Shown here: positions 1 to 9,615 of the stretch, in pieces
Numbering within the stretch: position 1 is the stretch's first letter
Layout: each line of letters begins with the position of its first letter
Origin: Albugo candida
Lineage: Eukaryota; Oomycota; Peronosporomycetes; Albuginales
Reading direction: 5' to 3'
Assembly (NCBI GenBank): GCA_040437565.1
Contig: JBDOQK010000037.1
Coordinates: forward strand, 186,001 to 250,000
Length of the DNA: 64,000 bases
Made by a program: the position numbers and the translations under genes
The notes under the pieces: generated by a model
The model's input: the letters and a program-made list of their open reading frames with translations, nothing else
The model's database searches: none
Told to the model about the DNA's origin: nothing

Positions 1-442
1 CTGACCGAACAGCTGAACTGACTGTGCACATAGCCTTGTACTTACAAAACGAAGAAAGTTTGACGAATTCGAATTTGCTTACGCATATTTGTATTGAGCG
101 CGTGGACTTTTTTCATTTTTAGCGGCGAGATCACATAATTAATGTGCTTCTCAGTGAACTATCAAATATGGCAAGATCCTCATTGTGACACCTGTAAGCT
201 GCTGACTGAGGTGCTTATAGAGCAATCGGAGACGTAAAAACATTGTGTAGGGGTACAAGCGCATCCGAGTGTGTGCAGCTTTTCACTTGGTAGCAGCAAT
301 AGAACTTTATCGAATAAATCATGCCACTTCTTCGCTTTGGAGCAAATTAAGACGTTCAATATTAAGTTTCATTCTGATAGCTAAGGAGTATTTTCGATCG
401 ACTGACACGATCTTCAGGTATACGTTCGGTTGATACGAATAC
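1..442. other. Leading intergenic stretch, no gene seen
   Basis: No open frame, repeat or RNA gene could be supported here. It lies 3' of the minus-strand gene that ends at 443, so it may carry that gene's 3' untranslated region or part of a neighbour outside the window. Confidence 0.5.
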
Positions 443-1162
443 TTAGTCAAGGTCCATTGGTTCCTCGTCATCTATTATTTCTTCAAATCGACAAAAAGTA
501 TCGTCTTCTGTGCTACTAGACACACCAACACTGATAATATCGTCATCTTCGATCATTTCTACTCGAGGAGTCGGCACAGTGTCCGATAGCTTTTTCAAAT
601 CTGAGCAGCCAACTAGATGTCTTGACTGAACTATTGGTATCAGAGCACAGGCGGAATTTTCCTGCTGAGGGAATCCAAAGCGCTCGACTTTTTTCTGGAA
701 CGAATATCTTCCGTTCTCATAATCCCATACAACTGGTGTGCACGACTCAAAGTTTCTGGAAGTGGTTGAATTACCCATTCTCATCGGAACTAGCGCATAC
801 GCATCATTTCTAGCCGATGAAGGATTCATACTTTTACTTTCCGTCATGTCTTCTCCTCTGTTCTCTTGTATCTCATCATTCTGAACATCCAGCATTTCGT
901 CGGGCACTTGATTGCTTAAATTCGAGTATTCTGATTGCTTTGGAGGTGACGATACTCGCATTCGTTTGATAAATTGCATAGCTTTTATTTCATGATTGTC
1001 ATCTGTTGTGGTACACTTTCGAATATCATCTTGCTCATTTTGATGCCGTTTGCGAGACCGCGCACGGGCAAAGTTGCTTTGTCTTAATGCGTTCCTCTGT
1101 CGCTCAAAGTCGCAGTTCGAAAAGCTGCCGAGGCCGTATGTGCATGCGGTCGTGTGAATCAT
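443..1162 (-). CDS. Hypothetical protein, 239 aa, nuclear-type composition
   Basis: Single uninterrupted frame of 239 codons, start at 1162. I do not recognise the family. It is hydrophilic and probably largely disordered. Basic clusters near residues 33-40 (ARSRKRHQ) and 66-70 (KRMRV) look like nuclear localisation signals, and the C-terminus is strongly acidic (ends EEIIDDEEPMDLD). No signal peptide or membrane segment is visible. It is transcribed divergently from the PDZ-like gene at 1644, with a 480-bp shared upstream region. The lack of stop codons over 720 bp in AT-rich DNA and the biased composition support a real gene; function is unknown. Confidence 0.6.
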   Translation of the reverse strand: MIHTTACTYGLGSFSNCDFERQRNALRQSNFARARSRKRHQNEQDDIRKCTTTDDNHEIKAMQFIKRMRVSSPPKQSEYSNLSNQVPDEMLDVQNDEIQENRGEDMTESKSMNPSSARNDAYALVPMRMGNSTTSRNFESCTPVVWDYENGRYSFQKKVERFGFPQQENSACALIPIVQSRHLVGCSDLKKLSDTVPTPRVEMIEDDDIISVGVSSSTEDDTFCRFEEIIDDEEPMDLD

Positions 1163-1643
1163 GGTAAGCTTGACAGTTTGCGCGCAAAATTGGTTGAAGT
1201 GACTTCTTCCTATCCGCGGGGCGATACAAAATGGTCAGTTGTTTTACCACTGCCTATCAGTCAAGTATTCGCACGTCATCGCTCCTGCTAGAATACTCTA
1301 GAAAGCCCAATATATCGTTTCTTTTCCTGAGGTTATCAAATCATAGCGTTTATCAAACGTTGAGGGAAGTTGATGTGTCCGACATGAATAATAAATCCTG
1401 ATAGTAACTTATTCCGACTGGCTAGTGACCTATTATACTTATTGATCTATTCGCAGCATCCCTTGCGCGATATTGCTCCTTCAGAAGAACGAAAGCATTT
1501 TAGAAAATGGCTTTTATCCCATACTGTAATCTTTACATGGAAGAGTGTATTGCATCTTGTTGATTGCAAAACACATTAAAATTCGTACTTTAGAATAAGT
1601 TTGGGTATAGTCGCACGTAAATCATAATCTACACTGATATATA
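1163..1643. promoter_or_regulatory. Shared upstream region of two divergent genes
   Basis: 480 bp between the start of the minus-strand hypothetical gene (1162) and the plus-strand PDZ-like gene (1644). No coding potential was found. By position it should hold both promoters, but no specific element could be identified by eye. Confidence 0.4.
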
Positions 1644-2459
1644 ATGGGTGCAAGAGTATGCTGTGTGCATCGCGAGAACGATCCGTTTCTTCATTTCATC
1701 AGACCAAATCGAAATGATGCAACTACCAAGTGTTTGTGTAAGTATAAATTGGACGCAACAGATATAGCTAAACCGTCTATTTCACCATCTGACTCGTTGC
1801 GTCAGGCAAATGGGGTCAGTTCCGATGCTTCCTTGAGATTGAATGCGTCTTCGGAAACACCGGTTCAAGACAGTGCGCTACCGCCACTCTTGTATGCTTA
1901 CTCACTGAATCATGATATGAGTCCGCGTGACCGCCTTCGTTTATTGGGAGTAAGAAACTCAATTTTGAATGGACTCGCAGACTTAGAATCGGGCCAATAC
2001 CCATCCTCTCTAAGGAACGACGAAAGGAAGAAAAATTCAACTCAAAATATCAAGAATGAGAATGTAATGTCCGATCACGATATAAATACACCACCGATTT
2101 TGTATGGAGAGAGCGCCATGCTTACAAAGTCAGAGGTAGAACAGAATACGCCATGTACACAAGAGTTCTCTTTCGTACTGGATCCGATAGTCCAAATAAA
2201 AGTCCCACCTGGAGATTGTGGAATTGTGTTCAATACGTCCGGGAATGCTGCACATTTGCTGGGGCCGCCCAAAGTCATTGGATTCAAGAGCATGCCAGAT
2301 GGTTCCAAAGGAGTTATCGAACGGTCTGGTTTGGTTCATTTAGGAGCACATCTCATATCCGTTGATAATAGAGACCTATCCGTTCTCACTGTGGCCGAAG
2401 CAGGCCAAGTCATTCAGCGATCAGCGCATGCATTACGAAAATTTGTATTTACACCATAA
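1644..2459 (+). CDS. PDZ-like domain protein with possible N-myristoylation
   Basis: Single-exon frame of 271 aa. The C-terminal ~95 residues (about 175-271) look like a PDZ-type fold: a GIVF-type carboxylate-loop-like motif, then a glycine-rich strand, ...LVHLGAHLISVDNRDL..., and a final helix and strand; this is the classic G-D-x-(I/L)-x-x-(V/I)-(D/N) pattern. The N-terminus MGARVCC starts with Met-Gly followed by two cysteines, a pattern that could be N-myristoylated and palmitoylated, which would put the protein at a membrane. The middle (residues 50-170) is low-complexity and serine-rich. The gene ends only 171 bp before RPS2, on the same strand. The domain call is by pattern only. Confidence 0.6.
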   Translation: MGARVCCVHRENDPFLHFIRPNRNDATTKCLCKYKLDATDIAKPSISPSDSLRQANGVSSDASLRLNASSETPVQDSALPPLLYAYSLNHDMSPRDRLRLLGVRNSILNGLADLESGQYPSSLRNDERKKNSTQNIKNENVMSDHDINTPPILYGESAMLTKSEVEQNTPCTQEFSFVLDPIVQIKVPPGDCGIVFNTSGNAAHLLGPPKVIGFKSMPDGSKGVIERSGLVHLGAHLISVDNRDLSVLTVAEAGQVIQRSAHALRKFVFTP

Positions 2460-2630
2460 CGGGCGAAACGTCCCTTATCAACGAAATTGTACCAATAAAA
2501 TAAGTTTTTTACATAAATGTATGCTAGATCCGATTGGTTTTATATCATCCAATGAAATGCCTGAAGTTGAGTGGCCACGAAGCCTCAAAGCTCACTCAAA
2601 ATTTCATAACTCGGAGCAAAGGATCAAGAA

Positions 2631-3386
2631 ATGGCTGAACGTGGCGGATTCGGACGTGGTAGAGGTACTCGTGGTGGACGTGGTCGAGGTCGTGGTCCTC
2701 GTCGGACGGAAACGAAAGAATGGATTCCTGTCACCAAACTTGGACGGCTGGTCAAGGAAGGCAAGATCAATTCCTTGGAAGAAATCTATCTATATTCACT
2801 TCCGATCAAGGAGTGCGAAATTGTAAACCACTTTCTGGAAGGATCTCTCAAAGATGAAGTGATGAAAATTGTACCTGTGCAAAAGCAAACTACCGCTGGT
2901 CAGCGAACTCGTTTCAAAGCCTTTGTAGCTGTTGGTGATTCCAATGGACATATTGGTCTCGGAGTCAAATGCGCAAAAGAAGTGGCAACTGCCATTCGAG
3001 GAGCTATCATACTGGCCAAGATCTCACTCGTACCGGTACGTCGTGGTTACTGGGGACGAATGGTCGGGATTCCGCACACTGTGCCCAATAAAGTAACAGG
3101 AAAATGCGGGTCCGTTCGAGTCCGCTTGATTCCAGCTCCACGTGGTACTGGACTTTGTGCAGCCCCTGCACCAAAGAAATTGCTCGGAATGGCAGGAATT
3201 GAGGATTGTTACACCTCGGCCCGTGGGCACACTCGTACATTGGGTAACTTTGTCAAAGCCACATTTTACGCTCTACAGGGCACTTACGAGTACCTGACTC
3301 CTGATTTGTGGAAATTACATGCACTTACACCATCGCCATATGAAGAGCACAGCGACTTCTTGGCCAAGACCGCAATCAAAAACTAA
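2631..3386 (+). CDS. RPS2: 40S ribosomal protein S2 (uS5)
   Basis: Intronless 251-aa frame. Component of the small ribosomal subunit, lining the mRNA entry channel and contributing to decoding fidelity. The N-terminus is the family's RG/GR-rich tail (residues 3-25). The S5 N-terminal RNA-binding region follows ([34 protein letters not shown]), with the conserved [16 protein letters not shown] segment, then the S5 C-terminal domain ([24 protein letters not shown]) and the [16 protein letters not shown] motif. It is slightly shorter than the animal protein (about 290 aa) because the tails are short. The start at 2631 matches the usual MA..GGFGRG opening. Highly confident. Confidence 0.97.
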   Translation: MAERGGFGRGRGTRGGRGRGRGPRRTETKEWIPVTKLGRLVKEGKINSLEEIYLYSLPIKECEIVNHFLEGSLKDEVMKIVPVQKQTTAGQRTRFKAFVAVGDSNGHIGLGVKCAKEVATAIRGAIILAKISLVPVRRGYWGRMVGIPHTVPNKVTGKCGSVRVRLIPAPRGTGLCAAPAPKKLLGMAGIEDCYTSARGHTRTLGNFVKATFYALQGTYEYLTPDLWKLHALTPSPYEEHSDFLAKTAIKN

Positions 3387-3523
3387 TTTGCCCATGGATC
3401 CTCGCCCCTTTGATTCGTTTTGATTTGTTTTCGTAAAGGAAAGCGCGTGCAGCGCTGCGGTGTGTAGATGTCGGCCTTTAAGAATTCTCGAATCTAAAAT
3501 GATGCAACCAAGTTATGTTTCCT

Positions 3524-4033
3524 CTATTGCTCTTTCTTCGTTAGATCTCCCGCTACATCCGTTTGCGTTTCTTGTAGTATTGATTTAGTTTGAGTATCCA
3601 ACACCGCGAGAATTGAAGCAAAATGGCGCAACTTGTCCTGCAACATGCAAGCAACATTTATTAGACGCATCTCGATAGATTTACGCTTCTGTGCTTCCTC
3701 CCCTGGGATTTGCTCTAGTCGATTTTGCAGGGACTTGAGTTCACTTCCTGCTACAAGAACGACCTCATACAGAAAGAGCTCATTGAGGAACGCACTAAAT
3801 CATATGTTGAGCACGAATGTTGTTAGAAGGGATGAAGGAAAGCTTACGTTCTGTCGTACAATTGAGAAAGATTACATTAGTCATCGAGAATAAAGTGGAG
3901 ATTAACGCACTTACCCGATTATTGGCTTGACCCGCTTCCTGCTATCGCGCCAGGACTTGTAGAGTATTCCAAACGACAGCGGAAGTACAAGGAGACAGGC
4001 ATGCAGCACACCAATCCAATATGGTGACATCAT
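3524..4033 (-). CDS. Small single-pass membrane protein with coiled coil (2 or 3 exons)
   Basis: Built by hand from splice signals. Exon 1 (4033-3915) encodes an N-terminal hydrophobic segment (about residues 5-25, ...IGVLHACLLVLPLSFGIL...) followed by a basic stretch (SWRDSRKRVKP). Exon 2 (3794-3524) encodes a helical region rich in L, E and Q (SELKSLQNRLEQIPGEEAQK...), ending KKEQ. The joined frame is 129 aa. The intron 3795-3914 is 120 nt, about twice the local norm; it can also be read as two normal introns (3851-3914 and 3795-3847) around a 3-nt exon at 3848-3850, adding one residue. Both readings keep frame. I do not recognise the family. Location is probably an internal membrane with a signal-anchor topology. 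Confidence 0.6.
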
Positions 4034-4629
4034 TGCGGAAACTGAAGTGAGGTGGTAACACAAAAAGGCCACTTTTTCAATTGATAAGCATGAACACTAT
4101 CTGTTTAGATGCCTACCCAAATAATTTCAAGAATTTGATTCTGCTGCGCTAAAAAGTCGCTTAATGATCTTCGATCCATTCAAATCACACGACCAGCGGT
4201 TGCTTTGATGGATATCTCGATTAAACTTGAATTATCCCCAGTTGTACGAAATTGCATGTTGTATCGGTGTTTTGGGAAGAAGTCAGATGCAGGGCCGAGT
4301 CCATTGGTGATGAGCACAAACAAATTTCTAATTTGACTTGTTGTCGTAATGAGGGCATACCGAAATGAGCAACTTTTTGTGGAGAAATGATCGCATTTTT
4401 TGTAAGGTATCATCAAGTACGTTTTCAAATTAGCGTTATTGCAGTATATACGATCAGACCGGCGTAAATCATAAAGTTGAACGGTTCGAACAAGCCACAT
4501 TCCGTTCGAGCTGTCTTGTTGGCGCTATTCAGACATTTCATTGGTGTGAAATGCAGACTCCGCGACTTCAATCCTGTTACTTCTGACTAGTGATACTTGC
4601 AATTGCTCCGCTGTGAATCCACGACTTTG
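4034..4629. other. Stretch with one doubtful minus-strand ORF
   Basis: A 106-codon minus-strand frame (4500-4180) is open but matches no family I know, and it lies between a real gene and clathrin-derived debris. A 24-codon frame starting at 4175 (MDRRSLSDFL...) could be a leader exon or upstream ORF of the gene at 3524-4033, but joining it at the obvious splice sites breaks the frame. Nothing here is annotated as a gene. Confidence 0.4.
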
Positions 4630-5848
4630 ACGATTCATCATGAAAGTGTCTCAAAACTCTTGATAGATCTTTCAATGTCTCTTGCAGGTACCGATTTTGC
4701 TATACAACTGCGGAACATGGGCTACAAATTCTTCTTCATACAACTGATACTGCTCTCCCACTGCAATTTTGGCGATATCAGGACCGTCGAAATTGTCGAG
4801 TCGATTCACATAATCCATCACCTTTTCGGGTTGCCGTTAAAATGAGCAAGTTTTGTAAGTTTCGGTTGTCGGAAAAGTCTGTTCCTTGCATCACAATTCG
4901 CTCCAGTAATTCCATCAATTCGTTTGGTAGTTCGGCATTCATAAACCCTCAAACCGTTGTTGACACTTCATCGGGATTTTTGGTCTCTGGGAGTGCTGTT
5001 TGTACGACTTGATCGATCAACGCACGCCGATTTGGCGATTCTTGAACATTCTCATCTTGTTTCATGAGCACTTTGCCTCATAAATCGAGATCTTGGCGTT
5101 CGACAAGATATCTTGCAAGATCTTTGAACAGACCATTATCAATTGTGACACGAATCAGAGCTTCATCGCATGCACCGCCAGCTCGACGATACGCCAGGAA
5201 AGCAAGTGCTGGGTCCAATTTCTCACAAAACTTGCCAACAACTTCAGAATCATAAAACTGATTGTTTATCATAAACTGTTGCGGCTCGCGATTCAACGTC
5301 ACATATATCTTCCCAACAGCACTGTGCGTTGCTGTTTCGGTATTGCCTTGGGATACACGCGTTTCGATCCAAGGTTGCAGCAGACGTAATCGATTGCGGG
5401 TTTCCACTTGTTCTACCAGTTCATCGACGGGACATTGTGGAATCTGGTTCAAAAGACTTTTGATGGAATCCTCGTTGCAGTTCAAGTCCAATAGTTTCCC
5501 CACGACTTTGGGTGTTTTTGAGGACTTGCTTTGGTCACATACACCTCAATGTACTTGAGCAGATTGTTGGAGTACAAATATTGCGTGAGTTCTTCGATGA
5601 AATCATTCCGATCGCAAACGTGAATGAGCGGTCGAGGATCTTGTAATTTGGACTCTTTCAAGAAATCTTTGACTTTGACGGGATCGTACGCCGAAGAATC
5701 ACGACAAACACGCTCCACTTCCTTGAATTGACCCATTTTCGTGGCTGCTTCAATGTACTTAAAGTGGACTTCGGGATCTTGGGAGAAGTTGACAATCGAT
5801 CCGAGAAAGTAGTACAATCCATCAAACGATTTGTATTTCTCGAATACT
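4630..5848 (-). pseudogene. Clathrin heavy chain pseudogene, middle part
   Basis: Minus-strand similarity to the clathrin heavy chain leg runs from the gap edge (5848) down to about 4640. It corresponds roughly to residues 740-1170 of the usual 1675-residue protein, which forms the triskelion of clathrin coats. Recognisable stretches include [28 protein letters not shown]-type repeats and [17 protein letters not shown]. It is broken several ways: a one-base frameshift near 5505 in an A run, a TGA at 5078-5080 exactly where the family has Trp (LWG...VL), a second TGA in [16 protein letters not shown], and another frameshift before the [10 protein letters not shown] segment. The 5' side is cut by the gap at 5849. 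It is not a functional gene as it stands. Confidence 0.88.
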
Positions 5849-5948
5849 NNNNNNNNNNNNNNNNNNNNNNNNNNNNNNNNNNNNNNNNNNNNNNNNNNNN
5901 NNNNNNNNNNNNNNNNNNNNNNNNNNNNNNNNNNNNNNNNNNNNNNNN
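5849..5948. other. Assembly gap, 100 N
   Basis: Exactly 100 N, a placeholder for unknown length. It cuts the clathrin pseudogene on its left; sequence to the right is unrelated (ESF1-like debris). No flanking repeat is visible. Confidence 0.99.
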
Positions 5949-6099
5949 ACAATGTGTTCATCCTATTTTGGTGTCAAGAAAAGGTACAAACCCATTGTGT
6001 GAGCTATTCCTACTCAAAGTATGATACGATTTCTGTAGAAACAAGCGACGCATGGTCCACGCGAGTTAACCGGTTTATCTTCGAAAAGTAGTTCGGAGC

Positions 6100-6480
6100 A
6101 TTCAAAATCAGAAAGTGAGACTGAAAACGTCGAATCAGATCTAAGAATGAAATCGAAGAAGCAGAAGCTGATCATGAAGAGGCTGTATCAGATTCTAATA
6201 TGAAGATGATCCGTCTGGCGTCCGGCAATCAGGACAAAGCGAAGAAGTGGGGGGATTTAAGAAAGAGAAACTCCGTCAACATGAATTACAAAAGCGACAT
6301 TACTACTATGCGATCGCAACATGCAATTCAATGAAAATAGCAAAAGTAATCGATCAATGCGATCAAATGGACTACGAGACATCTCCACATGTGCTGGATG
6401 TCCGATTCGTACCGATTGACATGCAATTCACCAACTCACCCAAAGAATGCTGTCAAATCACGATGCGGATTGAGAGCGCT
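6100..6480 (+). pseudogene. ESF1-like fragment (pre-rRNA processing factor relic)
   Basis: A short plus-strand stretch reads FKKEKLRQHELQKRHYYYAI..., then a helix and ...SPHVLDVRFVPIDMQFTNSPKE. This is the conserved core of ESF1, a nucleolar protein needed for 18S rRNA maturation (the family has EKLRxYxxxRLKYYYAVxxCDS followed by DLRFIPDDxxFxDxPKD). Upstream sequence has an acidic, serine-rich trace (SESETENVESD, EDDPSG) typical of the family, but it is interrupted by stops and frameshifts. Only about 80 residues of an ~800-residue protein are present, so this is a decayed fragment, not a gene. It lies between two gaps in the debris region. Confidence 0.7.
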
Positions 6481-6659
6481 GTTCGAAGTATTGTACGGCA
6501 TTGCAGATAGCCAACTGAGAAATGTTGATGTGAAGCAAGATCACCACAAAATAAAGCTCCGATGTGTCTTGTTCCTGCTGTGGTCCGACAAGCTGCGAGT
6601 CACAGATGCTTGGAATCTCGTAAAACACAACTGAGGACCTTTGACATCGATCGGTACTG

Positions 6660-7146
6660 TAATTTTTTACACCATTGATATACCATGAACGTATTCGCTA
6701 GAAGAGTCATGTCAATCCTGCGTGAAAAGCCTTTTCTGAGTCTGAGGAGTTGATTGGTACGCACAGTCCCACAAAGTTCGAGAAATGGATATGTCGCATA
6801 TCGATCAATCTTGCAAACGAGTTACCGTTTCAATTTTGCTCAGCTTCTATGTCGATAGACTTTGAGCCCAAAGCACGCGTTTCAATGACCAAATGCTCTT
6901 AGAGAGAAACGTATGTGCTTTATCTATTCTAAGAAAACCTTCGACTGATTGATAACCTACCTTACAGTATGCTCCTGCTAAAATCCCGCGCATACTACAG
7001 TTGAAGGTGTCTATATTACTAGAATTAGACAAACTGACTTCTCTAGTTGCCTAGGCTATCTTAAATAACATATATACATTTAAAAAACGTTTCGTGAAAT
7101 ACCTGTGAGAGATGATAAAACGTCGTCTCGGTGATAATCTCGTATC
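6660..7146. other. AT-rich stretch, no gene seen
   Basis: No supported coding region, RNA gene or repeat. Only short frames with composition unlike the real genes of the window. It belongs to the decayed 4.6-16 kb region. Confidence 0.5.
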
Positions 7147-7246
7147 NNNNNNNNNNNNNNNNNNNNNNNNNNNNNNNNNNNNNNNNNNNNNNNNNNNNNN
7201 NNNNNNNNNNNNNNNNNNNNNNNNNNNNNNNNNNNNNNNNNNNNNN
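7147..7246. other. Assembly gap, 100 N
   Basis: Exactly 100 N. The flanks do not repeat one another. Confidence 0.99.
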
Positions 7247-7404
7247 TGTCGACTTGAACCATTGTTTTCGAGAGGAAGGAGTTGAAAAAAGTTGTTTTTT
7301 CGAGTTGTTTTTACTAAATTGGCGGGTTACTTAGTAGCCGGCAAATTGAGAAGTACGCGCATACTACATTATCTAGCTTTTGCGGGATAGCTTCGTTCGA
7401 AATA

Positions 7405-7694
7405 GGTGACTAGCTTCACCGCGCACAGGTGATTGGAGGATTGAATGTTGTCAGAACGGAAATTGCAGGTATTTTGCTCAACTTTAAAATCTTCAATTTC
7501 GTCGGATCGAAAAAGGAGTGGGTATGAATATCGATCCATCTATAAATAATCGAGGTTAATGGGTGACTAGCTTCACCGTGCACAGATGATTGGAGGATTG
7601 AATGTTGTTCAAACGGAAAGAGCAGGTATTTTGCTCAACTTTCAGAATTTTCAATTTCGTCGGATCGCAAAAGGAATGGGTATGAATATCGATC
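7405..7694 (+). repeat. Imperfect tandem duplication, ~132-bp units, 157-bp period
   Basis: Unit 1 (7405-7536) and unit 2 (7562-7694) both begin GGTGACTAGCTTCACCG and end GGTATGAATATCGATC. They differ by scattered substitutions (roughly nine in ten positions match by eye). The divergence shows it is an old genomic duplication and not an assembly overlap. It ends about 60 bp upstream of the candidate secreted-protein ORF at 7757. Confidence 0.85.
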
Positions 7695-7756
7695 TGCGTT
7701 TCATATCATATTTCATTTTCTAAATCAACTAGAAGAGCTCCGACAAGAACAATTCG

Positions 7757-8101
7757 ATGGCAACTCAGCGTGTGTGGTATACTGCGATTATGCATCTGAT
7801 CTTCCTGTTTTGGTTTGATTGTCTGTCCGTTGAGTGTCTAGATCGAATTACGGATTGGTGCCTTACATTCAATCCAGAAGTGAATTCTATTTATGCCACT
7901 AATTGCTATGAAGCATTACTACATATAGTAGATGGTCCTCAATTTGTAGGAAACTACGCAATTTTTCAACTTAGATTCACTACCCTAGACAATGAATTGC
8001 ATCCACGAATATTCGAATTGGCGAGAGCGTTAACGGTTCCGAATGGGATATGCGATAAGGCTACTATGGCACCAGGTCCTTGTGCAGGCATTGAAGGGTA
8101 G
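7757..8101 (+). CDS. Candidate small secreted cysteine-containing protein
   Basis: 114-codon frame. Residues 1-26 look like a signal peptide: a short polar start, hydrophobic core (about 9-20, IMHLIFLFWF), then a cleavage-compatible region. The mature part has six or so cysteines (in SVEC, DWC, TNC, GIC and GPC contexts), a common feature of secreted effectors, but no RXLR or CHxC motif is visible. No family is recognised. It sits in repeat-rich debris next to a tandem duplication, which is the usual setting of lineage-specific effectors but also of chance ORFs. It may be only the first exon: sequence downstream to ~8900 keeps short open stretches in the same strand. Moderate to low confidence. 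Confidence 0.42.
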   Translation: MATQRVWYTAIMHLIFLFWFDCLSVECLDRITDWCLTFNPEVNSIYATNCYEALLHIVDGPQFVGNYAIFQLRFTTLDNELHPRIFELARALTVPNGICDKATMAPGPCAGIEG

Positions 8102-8998
8102 AATAGAGTTGAGTCGAATGAGCTCTCCGCTGGCGATTGCAATTCTTCATGCATACATGTAACAGTAAATACTATCCTTTGTTACTTGCTAGACTTCCAA
8201 GCGAGCTAACACGACATGTGTCACACTCTGGTATCCTATTATGCTGAGAAAAGTTGTCTCGCTCAATATCCCTATTCAAGCTCCCGTAAAACGTCTTCTA
8301 CTTTCGCTGCGTAGCAAGACATGCTTGTCCATACCGATGCATCCACATATCCTTCATATGTTATATAGCACCTCTCTTCAGCGGTGTCTTAATGAGTCCC
8401 TGACCCAACGTTGTCGAAGTCGCCTCAAAGAGTATGTTCCTACAAATTAGGTACCCTTGACATGCATAACGTATAGCAGGGAATACACTTATGGCGGGTA
8501 CAGGAACATCACAATGGTACAAAATATATATATACGAAGTTTACAATCCTGTTCATGTGGAGACGCCGAAATCTGCATACATGTCTTACCTGTGATGCTC
8601 AAAGTCTTACGCGTGCCTCGAGAGCAGTACTCTGGCAAAAGTCCCTCGTTGATTCTAAGGTTGGTTCTACATACCTGCAATATTCTATTGTTGCAGGTTT
8701 TCTGCTTGTAGTTTTCATCTAGCACCAGGTCAATCTACACGAAAAGTCACACTACAATAAAAGAACGCTACTCAATCGTAAGATACAGTATGAGCTGTCT
8801 GACTATGAGTTACATTCGGATTGTCGTGAAATCGACTCTCCAGATGAAAATGGGAGAGCATTAACTGTCCTGATTCATGCAGCAGAATACTCTTTGGCTT
8901 GAGGCCTCATATTAAAATCCGAGCAAATGTAAATACTCCTACGCGACAAACACTTCAGCCGCAAAAAGACTCTCCTCTAAACGATGATTCCCCTGATG
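8102..8998. other. Degenerate stretch with possible plus-strand coding traces
   Basis: A frame open for about 60 codons at 8720-8900 (contains ELSDYELHSD and GRALTVLIHA) ends in a stop and is followed in another frame by a hydrophilic stretch (TRQTLQPQKDSPLNDD). This could be a frameshifted gene or a multi-exon remnant, perhaps related to the secreted-protein ORF upstream. I could not join the pieces with splice signals. Confidence 0.3.
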
Positions 8999-9191
8999 AC
9001 GAAGTAGTTGGAGAAAGCGGCGTCCAGCACAGTACTACGCACCCAGCTTGTATCAGAAATTGATTATATTTCTTTATTTTTGATTTTCTATGCGCATACT
9101 ATACCGCCTACAAACCCCGCAATCAATGCGCTACATACAGCAACAGGCAAATGCTTTTGCATCCGTTTACCAAGAAATCCGTTCATTTCAC
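8999..9191. repeat. Gap-flanking exact duplicate, left copy (193 bp)
   Basis: Identical to 9292-9484 across the 100-N gap. Reads as an unmerged contig overlap. On the minus strand each copy contains part of a small frame (9566-9381 in the right copy) with a signal-peptide-like start and a hydrophobic end. Confidence 0.95.
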
Positions 9192-9291
9192 NNNNNNNNN
9201 NNNNNNNNNNNNNNNNNNNNNNNNNNNNNNNNNNNNNNNNNNNNNNNNNNNNNNNNNNNNNNNNNNNNNNNNNNNNNNNNNNNNNNNNNNN
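9192..9291. other. Assembly gap, 100 N, between exact repeats
   Basis: 100 N placed between two identical 193-bp sequences; the real distance is probably zero or negative. Confidence 0.99.
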
Positions 9292-9615
9292 ACGAAGTAG
9301 TTGGAGAAAGCGGCGTCCAGCACAGTACTACGCACCCAGCTTGTATCAGAAATTGATTATATTTCTTTATTTTTGATTTTCTATGCGCATACTATACCGC
9401 CTACAAACCCCGCAATCAATGCGCTACATACAGCAACAGGCAAATGCTTTTGCATCCGTTTACCAAGAAATCCGTTCATTTCACTGATTCGTGAAACGTT
9501 ATCACAAAAAACGAAATAGCTATTTACAGAAATGAGCAGCACCATGATGTATTCTCGAAAATGCAACTATTTCTCAGTCTACTTGCTGTCTGAGCTTGAT
9601 AGATTACACGACAGC

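Noticed and set aside
2362-2826. 154-codon plus-strand ORF overlapping the PDZ-like gene and RPS2
   Set aside because: It is a shadow of RPS2 and the PDZ-like gene in another frame; composition is repetitive Val from the RGG-coding DNA.
3633-3893. 86-codon plus-strand ORF
   Set aside because: Antisense shadow of the two-exon membrane protein gene at 3524-4033.
4180-4500. 106-codon minus-strand ORF as a gene
   Set aside because: No recognisable domain, no clear neighbours in frame, and it abuts pseudogene debris.
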